Positions 34,732-43,296 of a DNA stretch of 64,000 nucleotides are shown piece by piece. The translations under genes and the position numbers were made by a program. Origin of the DNA: Bacillota bacterium (GTDB lineage: Bacteria; Bacillota; Clostridia; Clostridiales; Clostridiaceae); NCBI GenBank assembly GCA_023445445.1, contig JAEXLD010000050.1:24786-88785 (forward strand). The letters are read 5' to 3'. Position 1 is the stretch's first letter, and every line of letters begins with the position of its first letter. The notes beneath the pieces were generated by a model that saw nothing but the letters and a program-made list of their open reading frames with translations, did no database searches and was not told the origin of the DNA.

Positions 34732-35223
34732 TTATTGAATACATTTTTTTATGTATTCTTCTACTTCATTTATGTTTATGCCTAAAACAATGGATATTTC
34801 TTGATATAATTGCTTCTTAGCATTTAATAAAATATCATCCTCAGTTTTATTAATCCTCTTTCCTAAAGATGCTTTTTCATCTTTTTCTAAATCAATTGAA
34901 TGAATAACCTTTATAATTTCCGAAACATCACCACTTCTAATTATTGATTTATATTCTTGATTTTTCTTTCTAAAATCATCTATATCAATAGTTTCCTTTT
35001 TAGAAATACATTCTATTAATTTCATAACCTCATTCTTAGTCATAAGTTCTCTAATAGCCACAGTTTTATTATCTACAGGAATCTTTATAATCATTTTTTT
35101 ATTATTAATTGGAGCTAAGATATAATACTCTTGTTCTTTATCCTTTAATTGCATTTTTTCTATGTCTTCAATCATACAAACTCCATTTAGACCGTATACT
35201 ACATAATCATTTATTTTAAACAT
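34732..35223 (-). CDS. CarD-family transcription regulator
   Basis: RNA polymerase-binding protein of 163 residues. The N-terminal RNAP-interaction domain (about 1-60) shows YVVYGLNGVCMIEDIE and YYILAP..KMIIKIPVDN, as in CarD/CdnL and the TRCF RID; the C-terminal half is helical and binds DNA (VMKLIE, ILLNAKKQLYQEIS). AGGAGGAA precedes the ATG. Target promoters are not known. It is a stand-alone gene downstream of the terminator at 35261-35293. Confidence 0.92.
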   Translation of the reverse strand: MFKINDYVVYGLNGVCMIEDIEKMQLKDKEQEYYILAPINNKKMIIKIPVDNKTVAIRELMTKNEVMKLIECISKKETIDIDDFRKKNQEYKSIIRSGDVSEIIKVIHSIDLEKDEKASLGKRINKTEDDILLNAKKQLYQEISIVLGININEVEEYIKKCIQ

Positions 35224-35260
35224 GCTTATTCCTCCTTAAAAATTTATTTACACTAAAAAA

Positions 35261-35293
35261 GTAGCTTCTACAGCTGAAAATCTTAGAAGCTAC
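35261..35293 (-). terminator. Terminator of the double-GNAT gene
   Basis: GTAGCTTCTA (35261-35270) pairs with TAGAAGCTAC (35284-35293); on the minus strand it is followed by UUUUUU (35255-35260). It separates the GNAT gene from carD. Confidence 0.88.
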
Positions 35294-35350
35294 ATACATC
35301 ATATATTTATTATACCACAAAATCACTAATATTTCTAATAATATGAATAT

Positions 35351-36247
35351 TTAAATACTTATATTGTAATAATTCATAACAGATTGTTCCTTAAACCCAC
35401 AATTCTTATATAAATTCAAAGCTCTTTTATTTCTTATTTCAACATCTAATTGGACATCGTATACTTTTTCATTGTGTAAATTATTTAAAGTTTCTACTAG
35501 AGCTGATTTACCATAGCCTTTCCCCCTATATTCAGGTAAAATTCCAAAACCAGAAATAAAAGCTGAGTTTAAACTTTTACTTACCTTTATCCTTCCTATT
35601 ATTTTATTACCTACCTTAATTAAATAAGTAATAATATTATTCTTTTCTTCATCCTCTGGCATAATAAACTCTATCCACTCATTCCCATATAATATTCTAT
35701 TTAAATTATTAATATCATTCATATTTTCATTTTGAGCTTTAACTAAAGAAATTACTTTCTTTCCTTCCTTAAAGCTTTCATCATAGCACTTCATTCTACA
35801 TTCAGAAAAAGCATATATTCCATTTTTACTTTCTATGAACTTTATTGCAGATGTTGATTTATCATCACAAAGAAGTAGTATCTCATTAAAGTTTCTTCTT
35901 CTGCATTCTTCTAAAGCTAAATTTATAAGTTTAGTAAATATGCCATTTTTCCTATACTTAGGATGGACCATTCCATTTATTTCAGCAATATTTCCTCCAA
36001 AACTTGAAATTCCTAAATATCCTATAATTTTATTATTTATATAAAATAAAAATTCATTTATATCATTTCTGTTATTTTCATAATCCTTTTTCATTTCACT
36101 TCTATAGCTTAATTCTAGCTTCAAATTTACTTTATCTTCATTAATAATAATATCTTCTAATTCTTTTATTCCTTGAATATCATTGTCTTCTAAATATTTT
36201 TTTAAAATAATCTCTTGAGAAAATATCCTTTCTTTTATCTCCTTCAT
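35351..36247 (-). CDS. GNAT N-acetyltransferase with two GNAT-like domains
   Basis: Acetyl-CoA-dependent transferase of 298 residues made of two tandem GNAT-like halves. The N-terminal half (about 20-150) has GYLGISSFGGNIAEI..NGMVHPKYRKNGIF; the C-terminal half (about 165-298) has SGFGILPEYRGKGYGKSAL (the acetyl-CoA loop, RxxGxG/A) and LDVEIRNKRALNLYKNCGF. ATG 36247 after GGGGGTG is taken as start; a TTG at 36262 is possible. Substrate unknown. Confidence 0.88.
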   Translation of the reverse strand: MKEIKERIFSQEIILKKYLEDNDIQGIKELEDIIINEDKVNLKLELSYRSEMKKDYENNRNDINEFLFYINNKIIGYLGISSFGGNIAEINGMVHPKYRKNGIFTKLINLALEECRRRNFNEILLLCDDKSTSAIKFIESKNGIYAFSECRMKCYDESFKEGKKVISLVKAQNENMNDINNLNRILYGNEWIEFIMPEDEEKNNIITYLIKVGNKIIGRIKVSKSLNSAFISGFGILPEYRGKGYGKSALVETLNNLHNEKVYDVQLDVEIRNKRALNLYKNCGFKEQSVMNYYNISI

Positions 36248-36333
36248 TCTTCTCACCCCCAAATACTGATTTATTTTTCTATTAATTTATATATTAATTT
36301 TACCATAAAATTCAATATCATTTATAAACTTTA

Positions 36334-36912
36334 CTATTTATCTAAATATATAGTTTCACTTTTCCATAAACCATTGCTTCCAAAGTCATATTCTACTTTT
36401 ACAGTATTATCATCTATCCATTCTATTCTATATTGATCATTTGAAAAAGGTCTAAAACCATCATCCGTTGATATACTTTTATTTAGTGATTTAATAAAAA
36501 TTCCAAACTTTCTTTCATAAAAATTGCTGTTTCCTGATAAAAGAAAAGAGTTTTCTTCTATAATTAAAGTTTTATTTTTATATGGTGAATCAAATGTAAA
36601 ATATTTATATTCACTATAAAAAAACAGATAACTAAATAGACTTAGTAAAATTATAATTATAGCAATTATATTATAAGATATTTTAATCCATACCACTTTT
36701 TTTCTTATTGGATTCCAAAAGAAAATTGGACATATTAATACTAATAAAAACAAAATATAATTTATAAGGTTTGGGCTTATTCTTAAAATTAGAATTTTTA
36801 ATCCTAACTGAAATAGAATAAACTTGTTAACTACTAATAAAGCAATAGAGATTATCCATATATTCTTTATTATTCCCTTAATATTTTTATCTTTCATTTT
36901 ATTTCCTTTCAT
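36334..36912 (-). CDS. Hypothetical membrane protein
   Basis: A 192-residue protein with three membrane helices in the N-terminal half (about 13-34, 46-66, 77-97) and a C-terminal soluble outside part with beta-strand character (FTFDSPYKNKTLIIEENSF, QYRIEWIDDNTVKVEYDFG). The start at 36912 has GGAGGTAGAG upstream; ATG 36897 with AAAGGA is the alternative. I do not recognise a family; the small beta domain may be a sensor or inhibitor-like module. Single gene. Confidence 0.7.
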   Translation of the reverse strand: MKGNKMKDKNIKGIIKNIWIISIALLVVNKFILFQLGLKILILRISPNLINYILFLLVLICPIFFWNPIRKKVVWIKISYNIIAIIIILLSLFSYLFFYSEYKYFTFDSPYKNKTLIIEENSFLLSGNSNFYERKFGIFIKSLNKSISTDDGFRPFSNDQYRIEWIDDNTVKVEYDFGSNGLWKSETIYLDK

Positions 36913-37010
36913 AGAACTCTACCTCCTCTATTACAATTATAGTATAATGTACCATTTATAATTATTCAATATATTTTTATTGTTTATCAATATTATTTTA
37001 TTAAATAAAA

Positions 37011-37041
37011 AGATGATCACTATTTATAATAATAATCATCT
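37011..37041 (-). terminator. Terminator of ydcF-like gene
   Basis: AGATGAT and ATCATCT arms around a 17-base AT-rich loop; the minus strand continues UUUUUAUUU after the stem. It follows the YdcF-like gene by 25 bases. The stem is short. Confidence 0.55.
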
Positions 37042-37065
37042 CTTAATTATATTCCTTATTAAATT

Positions 37066-37662
37066 TTATAATGCTTTTAATATATCCTTAAACTGCCATC
37101 CATATCTTTCTAATTCACCTAATACAAAATTAATTCCTTTCTCAGTTTTATACCAGTTATCCTTTGTTATATTATCTATATCCACTGGATTAATAATAAA
37201 CTTAGTATATGGATATAAAGTTTCATAATACATAAGACAACGTCTAGCATGATATGATTTACAGCATATTATAGCCTTATTAATTTCCAATCCCAAGGAA
37301 TCAGTTAATCTTTTAGAAAGAATAGCATTTTCATAAGTGAAGGTTGCTTTATCTTCTTTTAATACACATTCTTCTCTTACAGAGTTCCTAATAAGGACAT
37401 CTTTTAAAAACTCCCATTCACTATTATAATTTTTATTGTAGATTTCCTTTTTAGATGAAGGTCCTCTAAAAGTTCCATTATTAATTGAATAGGCGCCAGA
37501 GGGTAATATCAAATTACTATATCCCTTTTTCCATAGCATAGCTGCTTCTTCTGCCACTTCAGCATGAGATCCTCCTGGTATAAATATAATATCAGCTATT
37601 TGTATTTCATCCTTTATAAAAACAAAATCACTTATATCTTTTAAATATCTAAAGTCACTCAT
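37066..37662 (-). CDS. YdcF-like DUF218-family protein
   Basis: A 198-residue protein of the DUF218/YdcF group, which includes the ElyC/SanA envelope proteins. The core is plain: IIFIPGGSHAEVAEEAAMLW, YSNLILPSG, an acidic block, and ICCKSYHARRCLMYYETLYP. There is no membrane helix, unlike ElyC or SanA, so this is the cytosolic type. Ribosome binding site is weak (AGGAAATATTATAGAG), which leaves the start less sure. Function not known. Confidence 0.82.
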   Translation of the reverse strand: MSDFRYLKDISDFVFIKDEIQIADIIFIPGGSHAEVAEEAAMLWKKGYSNLILPSGAYSINNGTFRGPSSKKEIYNKNYNSEWEFLKDVLIRNSVREECVLKEDKATFTYENAILSKRLTDSLGLEINKAIICCKSYHARRCLMYYETLYPYTKFIINPVDIDNITKDNWYKTEKGINFVLGELERYGWQFKDILKAL

Positions 37663-37806
37663 TCTCTATAATATTTCCTTCCTACCAATATATAAGTATA
37701 TATATATAAATTTTTTATATTAACATTTTAATTATATCACATGCTATATTTTTTTATTATATTATCTTCATTTACGAGTATTTTATTTAAAAGTTAATTT
37801 TCAAAT

Positions 37807-37848
37807 AAAATAAAAGAGCATTAATTATTTTAAATACTCTTTTATTTT
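37807..37848 (-). terminator. Terminator of the marR-ABC exporter operon
   Basis: AAAATAAAAGAG (37807-37818) pairs with CTCTTTTATTTT (37837-37848) around an AT-rich loop. On the minus strand it follows the stop of the second exporter half and ends in UUUUAUUUUAUUU. Confidence 0.75.
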
Positions 37849-37861
37849 ATTAATTTTTACT

Positions 37862-39760
37862 TTATTCTAATTCAAAGGCTCCTGTATACAATTGATAGTA
37901 CTTTCCTTTTTTCTCAATTAAGTCTTCATGATTTCCACGTTCAATAATTCTTCCTTGTTCAAGAACCATTATAACATCAGAATTTCTAACTGTTGAAAGT
38001 CTGTGGGCAATTACAAATACAGTTCTACCTTCCATTAATTTATCCATACCTTCTTGAACTATGGATTCAGTTCTAGTATCTATACTTGATGTAGCTTCAT
38101 CTAATATTAATACAGGTGGATCTGCTATAGCAGCTCTTGCTATAGCAATTAATTGTCTTTGTCCTTGAGATAAATTAGCTCCGTCTCCAGTTATTTTAGT
38201 ATTATATCCATTAGGTAGATGTTTAATAAATACATCTGCATTGGCAAGTTTTGCTGCAGCATATACTTCTTCGTCAGTTGCATCTAATTTACCATACTTA
38301 ATGTTTTCTGCTATAGTTCCTGTAAATAAATGAGTGTCTTGTAAAACAATACCCAGAGATCTTCTTAAATCATCTTTTTTTATTTTATTAATATTAATTC
38401 CATCATATCTTATTTTTCCATCTTGGATATCATAGAATCTATTAATTAAATTAGTAATTGTAGTTTTACCTGCTCCTGTTGCTCCAACAAAGGCAAGCTT
38501 TTGTCCTGGTTTTGCATAAAGAGTTATATTATGAAGGATAGTTTTCTTATCATTGTATCCAAAGTCAACATCATCAAATACCATATCTCCAAGTAATCTT
38601 GTATAAGTAAGTGTTCCATCACTATGTGGATGCTTCCAAGCCCATATTCCTGTACGTTCATTTACTTCATAAATATTACCTTCTTCATCAATTTTAGCAT
38701 TTACTAAAGTAACATATCCATCATCAGTTTCATGTTGTTCATCTAATAACTCGAAAATTCTTTCAGCTCCTGCTAATGCCATTATAACTGAATTAAATTG
38801 TTGAGACATTTGACCTATTGGTTGATTTAGATTTCTTGTTAATTGTAAGAATGAAGCTAAAGCACCAATTGTAAATCCTCCAACCCCATTTATTGCAAGT
38901 AAACCTCCTACTATTGCAGTTAAAACATAATTTACATATCCTAAATTCCCCATAATAGGCATTAAAATATTTGCAAATGTATTAGCTTTATCTGCACTAT
39001 CCCTTAATTCTTCATTTAGTATATCGAAATTTACTTTACTTTCTTTTTCGTGACAAAATACTTTTACAACCTTTTGTCCTTCCATGATTTCTTCAATATA
39101 TCCATTTAGTTTTCCTAAATTACGTTGTTGCTTACCAAAATATAGTGAACTTTTTCCTCCAACAGTCTTAATAACTTTAAGCATTACTAAAATCATAAAA
39201 ACAGATACTAGTGCTAAAGGAATATTTAATACTATCATAGAAACAAATACACTTATTACAGTTATTATTGATGACACAAGCTGTGGGATACTTTGACTTA
39301 TCATTTGTCTTAAGGTATCAGTATCATTTGTATATAAACTCATTATTTCGCCATGGGAATGAGTATCAAAATATCCTATTGGCAGAGATTCCATATGTTT
39401 AAACATATCATCTCTAATTTTTTTAAGTGTACCTTGAGATACAAAAATCATAACTCTATTATATAAATAAGTTGATAATGTTCCTGCATAATATATAATT
39501 GCCATAACAACTAAAGTCTTAAGTAATGGTGCAAAATCGACATTAGACTTACCTATGAATGGAGTAATATAATCATCTATTAATGTTTTTAGAAATAGTG
39601 TACTTATAACTTGAGTAATAGAACTAATTATTATTAAAACTATAACTAAAAATAATTTGAATTTATATTCTTTAAATATATAATCTAGGAGCCTTCTTAA
39701 AGTTTTCATTGGGTTCTTTACCTTACCAGGTTTCATTCCTTGTCCAATTCTAGGCCTCAT
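37862..39760 (-). CDS. Heterodimeric ABC exporter, catalytic half
   Basis: A multidrug-type half transporter of 632 residues: N-terminal six-helix membrane domain (about 35-340) and nucleotide-binding domain (about 385-625) with Walker A FVGATGAGKTT, signature LSQGQRQ, Walker B VLILDEATSSID with the catalytic Glu, and H-loop VIAHRLST. It overlaps the end of the upstream half by 11 bases and its ATG follows AAAGGAG. The pair resembles BmrCD or TM287/288, where this is the catalytically competent site. Substrate is unknown; control by MarR. Confidence 0.93.
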   Translation of the reverse strand: MRPRIGQGMKPGKVKNPMKTLRRLLDYIFKEYKFKLFLVIVLIIISSITQVISTLFLKTLIDDYITPFIGKSNVDFAPLLKTLVVMAIIYYAGTLSTYLYNRVMIFVSQGTLKKIRDDMFKHMESLPIGYFDTHSHGEIMSLYTNDTDTLRQMISQSIPQLVSSIITVISVFVSMIVLNIPLALVSVFMILVMLKVIKTVGGKSSLYFGKQQRNLGKLNGYIEEIMEGQKVVKVFCHEKESKVNFDILNEELRDSADKANTFANILMPIMGNLGYVNYVLTAIVGGLLAINGVGGFTIGALASFLQLTRNLNQPIGQMSQQFNSVIMALAGAERIFELLDEQHETDDGYVTLVNAKIDEEGNIYEVNERTGIWAWKHPHSDGTLTYTRLLGDMVFDDVDFGYNDKKTILHNITLYAKPGQKLAFVGATGAGKTTITNLINRFYDIQDGKIRYDGININKIKKDDLRRSLGIVLQDTHLFTGTIAENIKYGKLDATDEEVYAAAKLANADVFIKHLPNGYNTKITGDGANLSQGQRQLIAIARAAIADPPVLILDEATSSIDTRTESIVQEGMDKLMEGRTVFVIAHRLSTVRNSDVIMVLEQGRIIERGNHEDLIEKKGKYYQLYTGAFELE

Positions 39761-41486
39761 CCTTATCAGCTCCTTTCACTTGACCTTCATATACTTCTCT
39801 GTATATTTCATTAGTTTTTAATAATTCTTCATGGGTATCAAATCCATCTATTTTACCATCATTTAAAACAATTATTTTATCTGCTTCCTCAACAGAGGAA
39901 ATTCTTTGCGCAACAATGATTTTAGTTACGTTTGGAATTGATTCTTTAAATGCTTTTCTAATTAATGAATCTGTTTTAGTGTCAACTGCACTGGTTGAAT
40001 CATCTAAAATCAATATCTTAGGTTTCTTTAATAAGGCTCTAGCTATACATAATCTTTGCTTTTGTCCTCCAGATACATTTGTACCACCTTGTTCTATGTG
40101 TGTATCATATCTATCAGGAAGATTTTCAATAAATTCACTAGCTTGTGCTGCATTACATGCACTTATTATTTCTTCATCTGTTGCTTCTTTATTACCCCAT
40201 CTTAAATTTTCTTTTATAGTTCCAGAGAATAATACATTTTTTTGAAGCACCATAGAAACTTCATTTCTTAATGTTTCTATATCATAATTTCTAACATCAA
40301 TGCCCCCAACCTTTAAAGAACCTGAAGTTACATCATAAAGTCTAGGTATTAATTGAACAAAGGTTGATTTGGCACTTCCTGTTCCACCTATAATTCCAAT
40401 AGTTTCTCCAGAATTTATCTTTAAATTAATATTTTCTAAATTTAAGTTTTCATTATTCTTAGTGTAACTAAAATTAACATTTTCGAAACTTATGGATCCA
40501 TCTTTAACTTCATATATTGGATTATCACAGTTTTTTAAATCACTTTCTTCACTTATTACTTCTATTATTCTTTCTGCAGATGATTTTGCCATAGTAATCA
40601 TAACTAATACCATTGATATCATCATAAGGCTCATAAGAATATTACCTGTGTAAGTAAATAAGCTCATAAGTTCACCAGTAGTCATATTATTTGAAACAAT
40701 TAATTTTGCTCCAAACCATGAGAAGAATAATATAATTGTATATGTGGTAAATTGCATTAATGGTGCATTTAATATAATTATCTTTTCTGCCTTTATAAAA
40801 TAATCATATAAATTTTTAGAGGCTTTATGGAATTTACTTGTTTCATGCCCTTCTCTAACATAGGCCTTTACAACCCTAATTCCAGTTAAGTTTTCTTGAA
40901 CACTAGCATTTAAATCATCATATTTTCTAAATACTTTTTTAAATATTGGATGAGCATTAGAAATAATGAAAAATAAAGCTATTGAAAGGAAAATTGCTGC
41001 AAATAAAAATATAAGTGCCATCTTAGAGTTTACATAAAAACTCATAATCATTGCTGCAATAAGCATAAAAGGTGCTCTTGCTAAGGATCTAATTATCATA
41101 AGATATGCATTTTGCACATTAGTAACATCTGTTGTTAATCTTGTAATTAAACCAGCTGTTGAATATTTATCAATATTAGAAAATGAATAGTCCTGTATCT
41201 TATAGAACATTTCTCTTCTTAAATTTTTTGCAAAGCCTGTAGATGCTTTCGCTCCTGTTTTACCTCCTAAAGCACCAAAGGTTAATGATAGAAATGCCAT
41301 AACTAACATTATAATTCCTAACATAGTTACATATTTCATATCTCCATTTTCAATTCCATTATCCACTATTTTTGCCATCAATACTGGAATAATAACTTCT
41401 AGTACTACTTCACAAGCTACAAAAACAGGAGTTAAAATAGAGTCTTTTTTATACTCTCCCACATAGCTAGCTAATTTTTTTATCAT
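39750..41486 (-). CDS. Heterodimeric ABC exporter, degenerate-site half
   Basis: A 578-residue half transporter: six membrane helices (about 15-320) and a nucleotide-binding domain with Walker A GIIGGTGSAKST, signature VSGGQKQR and Walker B ILILDDSTSAVD, where Asp stands for the catalytic Glu, as in TM287 and BmrC. It forms the other half of the exporter with the gene at 37862-39760. AGGAGG precedes the ATG. A MarR operator lies in the 75-base gap to marR upstream. Confidence 0.93.
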   Translation of the reverse strand: MIKKLASYVGEYKKDSILTPVFVACEVVLEVIIPVLMAKIVDNGIENGDMKYVTMLGIIMLVMAFLSLTFGALGGKTGAKASTGFAKNLRREMFYKIQDYSFSNIDKYSTAGLITRLTTDVTNVQNAYLMIIRSLARAPFMLIAAMIMSFYVNSKMALIFLFAAIFLSIALFFIISNAHPIFKKVFRKYDDLNASVQENLTGIRVVKAYVREGHETSKFHKASKNLYDYFIKAEKIIILNAPLMQFTTYTIILFFSWFGAKLIVSNNMTTGELMSLFTYTGNILMSLMMISMVLVMITMAKSSAERIIEVISEESDLKNCDNPIYEVKDGSISFENVNFSYTKNNENLNLENINLKINSGETIGIIGGTGSAKSTFVQLIPRLYDVTSGSLKVGGIDVRNYDIETLRNEVSMVLQKNVLFSGTIKENLRWGNKEATDEEIISACNAAQASEFIENLPDRYDTHIEQGGTNVSGGQKQRLCIARALLKKPKILILDDSTSAVDTKTDSLIRKAFKESIPNVTKIIVAQRISSVEEADKIIVLNDGKIDGFDTHEELLKTNEIYREVYEGQVKGADKDEA

Positions 41487-41531
41487 ACTATTCCTCCTTT
41501 TGTTTAATATATTTTAAATTTAAAATCCTTT

Positions 41532-41545
41532 GTTAGATTTCTAAC
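41532..41545 (-). promoter_or_regulatory. MarR operator before the ABC exporter genes
   Basis: GTTAGATTTCTAAC, two 6-bp arms around TT, in the context TTTGTTAGATTTCTAACTAA. The same sequence with CT in the middle lies upstream of marR at 42011-42024, so this is probably a second binding site of the adjoining MarR protein. Confidence 0.8.
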
Positions 41546-41561
41546 TAAATTATTAAATAAA

Positions 41562-41993
41562 TTAATCACCTATATTTTTAATTAGTTTATCCAAATTAGA
41601 AATAAATATAGTTAATTCTTCTTCTGATAGATTATCAGATATAGTTTTCTCTATTGATTTTATTTCTTCATAAACTATTTTATTTACTTCAACCCCCTTT
41701 TCTGTAATAATAATTTTCTTTAGTCTAGCGTCTTGCGATACACTTTCTCTTCTAATAAGTTGATTTTTTTCCATTAATGTAAGTACACTAGTTACAGAAG
41801 AACGTCTTATATCAAATTCTTCTTCAATAGTTTTTTGAAATATATCTCTATTAGCAGAATTTACATATATAAAGCCTAAAATTTTAGCTTGCATGCCACT
41901 AATTCCATATTCTAAACTTACTTTACCTATTCTTCTTTTAATTTTATGAGAAAGTATATTTATTTTTTTACCTACGTGTTTCATTTCACTCAT
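41562..41993 (-). CDS. MarR-family regulator
   Basis: Winged-helix repressor of 143 residues. The HTH region (about 50-95) shows QKTIEEEFDIRRSSVTSVL, LMEKNQLIRRESVSQDARLKK (wing with the D-x-R-x-K/R motif), then helices for dimer formation. ATG 41993 after GGGTG is chosen; a GTG at 42005 is possible. It is just upstream of the heterodimeric exporter genes on the same strand and has copies of one palindrome before itself and before the exporter, so it should repress both until a drug-like ligand binds. Confidence 0.92.
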   Translation of the reverse strand: MSEMKHVGKKINILSHKIKRRIGKVSLEYGISGMQAKILGFIYVNSANRDIFQKTIEEEFDIRRSSVTSVLTLMEKNQLIRRESVSQDARLKKIIITEKGVEVNKIVYEEIKSIEKTISDNLSEEELTIFISNLDKLIKNIGD

Positions 41994-42010
41994 TATTTCA
42001 CCCACACTTT

Positions 42011-42024
42011 GTTAGACTTCTAAC
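42011..42024 (-). promoter_or_regulatory. MarR operator before marR
   Basis: GTTAGACTTCTAAC, context TTTGTTAGACTTCTAACTAA, 18 bases upstream of the marR start. Identical arms to the site at 41532-41545, indicating autoregulation. Confidence 0.8.
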
Positions 42025-42104
42025 TAATTATATACCTATTAAAATAAATAGTCAAATAGGGATAATTTCTTTTAAATATATTATTTTCTATCTATAAATA
42101 TAAT

Positions 42105-42135
42105 ATACTCAGCATCTAATAATGATGCTGAGTAT
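42105..42135 (-). terminator. Terminator of the small-ORF cluster
   Basis: ATACTCAGCATC (42105-42116) pairs perfectly with GATGCTGAGTAT (42124-42135). On the minus strand it stands directly after the 70-residue ORF; the following sequence is only moderately U-rich. Confidence 0.6.
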
Positions 42136-42140
42136 AAAAA

Positions 42141-42353
42141 TTAATTTGATTTAATAATTTCATTTGATTTTTTATCTTTTTTTAATAGCTTCACTAAGCC
42201 TTTGAAAAAATTTATTTTTCTTATATTGTATAAATTAAAAATTTCACTTTTAATTTGTAATGAACTTAAACCTTCATTCTTGCAATATTTTTCAAATTCT
42301 ATATTGCTTGTTGAATTGGTAAAAATATTATTAAATTCTCCGTTTTTTATCAT
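42141..42353 (-). CDS. Hypothetical 70-residue protein of the small-ORF cluster
   Basis: A soluble, helical and basic-ended protein (start MIKNGEFNNIFTNSTS, then FEKYCKNEGLSSLQIKS, end with repeated Lys). No membrane helix and no known family. The ATG at 42353 follows GGGAGGTGTTTTAT, a strong site, although a GTG at 42362 is also open. It overlaps the end of the 30-residue ORF before it in another frame. A terminator follows at once. Role unknown. Confidence 0.5.
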   Translation of the reverse strand: MIKNGEFNNIFTNSTSNIEFEKYCKNEGLSSLQIKSEIFNLYNIRKINFFKGLVKLLKKDKKSNEIIKSN

Positions 42354-42423
42354 ATAAAACACCTCCCTTTCTTCTTCTAACCTCTAATTTCTTATTATTT
42401 TTCGCAAGCATTAAATTACTCAT
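42331..42423 (-). CDS. Tiny ORF 2 (30 residues)
   Basis: Starts MSNLMLAKNNKKLEVRRRKG, ending DKKWRI, strongly basic. The ATG follows AAAGGAGGATATTTATT. Its 3' end overlaps the start of the 70-residue ORF in another frame, which suggests translational coupling. Its first 13 residues resemble those of the 28-residue ORF at 42574-42660 (N-x-x-x-LA-x-N-x-KK). It may be a peptide product or a leader peptide; no family is known to me. Confidence 0.45.
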   Translation of the reverse strand: MSNLMLAKNNKKLEVRRRKGGVLYDKKRRI

Positions 42424-42461
42424 AATAAATATCCTCCTTTATTTTATTTTTTTATATAAAA

Positions 42462-42485
42462 ATGACCTTAGTTACCCAAGGTCAT
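42462..42485 (-). terminator. Hairpin between tiny ORFs 1 and 2 (second)
   Basis: ATGACCTT (42462-42469) pairs with AAGGTCAT (42478-42485); the minus strand continues UUUUUAUAU. It lies just upstream of the ribosome binding site of tiny ORF 2 and can end or attenuate transcription. Confidence 0.6.
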
Positions 42486-42515
42486 ATTAATATCACTTTA
42501 TTTAAGTGCATAAAA

Positions 42516-42541
42516 AGCCATGAGTATAATAACTCATGGCT
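42516..42541 (-). terminator. Hairpin after tiny ORF 1
   Basis: AGCCATGAGT pairs perfectly with ACTCATGGCT (6-base loop), followed by UUUUUAU on the minus strand. A convincing intrinsic terminator, 30 bases after tiny ORF 1. Confidence 0.8.
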
Positions 42542-42573
42542 GTGTCAACATCATTTAAATTTCTTCTAAAAAA

Positions 42574-42660
42574 TTACAAAATATCTCCACTGGTAGAGTT
42601 ACTAATAAAACATAATTTATATTGAATTTTCTTATTCATTGCTAATATATAATTTAACAT
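42574..42660 (-). CDS. Tiny ORF 1 (28 residues)
   Basis: Starts MLNYILAMNKKIQYK, then LCFISNSTSGDIL and TAA; one Cys and a mildly hydrophobic first half. The ATG follows AAAGGAGGTAGAGGT, one of the strongest ribosome binding sites in the window, and a sigma-A-like promoter lies 44-72 bases upstream. A terminator follows. Nothing known resembles it to me. It may be a secreted or signalling peptide or a leader peptide that controls the genes after it. Confidence 0.5.
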   Translation of the reverse strand: MLNYILAMNKKIQYKLCFISNSTSGDIL

Positions 42661-42703
42661 ACCTCTACCTCCTTTATTTCAATTTATAATTTATTACTTT
42701 ATT

Positions 42704-42732
42704 ATTATATAATTATATCCACTTTTTGTAAG
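42704..42732 (-). promoter_or_regulatory. Promoter of the small-ORF cluster
   Basis: CTTACA (42727-42732), 17-base spacer, TATAAT (42704-42709) on the minus strand, placing the transcript start about 37 bases before tiny ORF 1. Confidence 0.6.
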
Positions 42733-42778
42733 CATTATTGTTTGAACTTTATGAATTTTTCGTAAATCCCCTAATAAT

Positions 42779-43129
42779 TTAAATAATATTAATTGATATA
42801 CAATAAATACTACTAATTTTTGCCTTTCTATAAATAAGTGGTGCTCCACCTAGTATTACTCCAATAAATAAATAGCCTATAGGAATAGGATATTTATCAA
42901 ATAAAGTCTTTACTATATTACTAAATAATATAATTCCAATAATAGCTCCAATTCCAACTTCTAATAGTATTTTATATTGATTTTTAAAATCTTTAAAAAT
43001 ATTATTAACTGCATGAAGTAATTTATCATATATCCCAAGTATCATTGCAATAGTTCCTCCACTAACTCCTGGAACTATTTGAGATATACTTATAGCTACT
43101 CCTTTAAAAAAATTCTTCATAAAATTCAT
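42779..43129 (-). pseudogene. Truncated DUF368 membrane protein
   Basis: The 116-residue frame begins like DUF368 proteins (FFKGVAISISQIVPGVSGGTIAMILGIYDKLL, then IPIGYLFIGVILGG) with three hydrophobic helices, but ends at about residue 108 with a short foreign tail (SIYCISINII). The family is normally around 270-300 residues with eight or so helices, so the C-terminal two thirds are missing. The promoter and ribosome binding site (GAGGTG) look intact. Probably a non-functional remnant. Confidence 0.8.
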
Positions 43130-43296
43130 TATTACACCTCATCAAAAAAACATTTAGAATATATTATATTATTTTTCAAAGCAAAAGTTTTTATAATTAA
43201 GATATTCCTGATTTTTGTAAGGATTTAATTATTTTATTATTTTTATATAATGATATAATGGGTATTATTAAATATTTATTAAAAGGACTGATGCTG

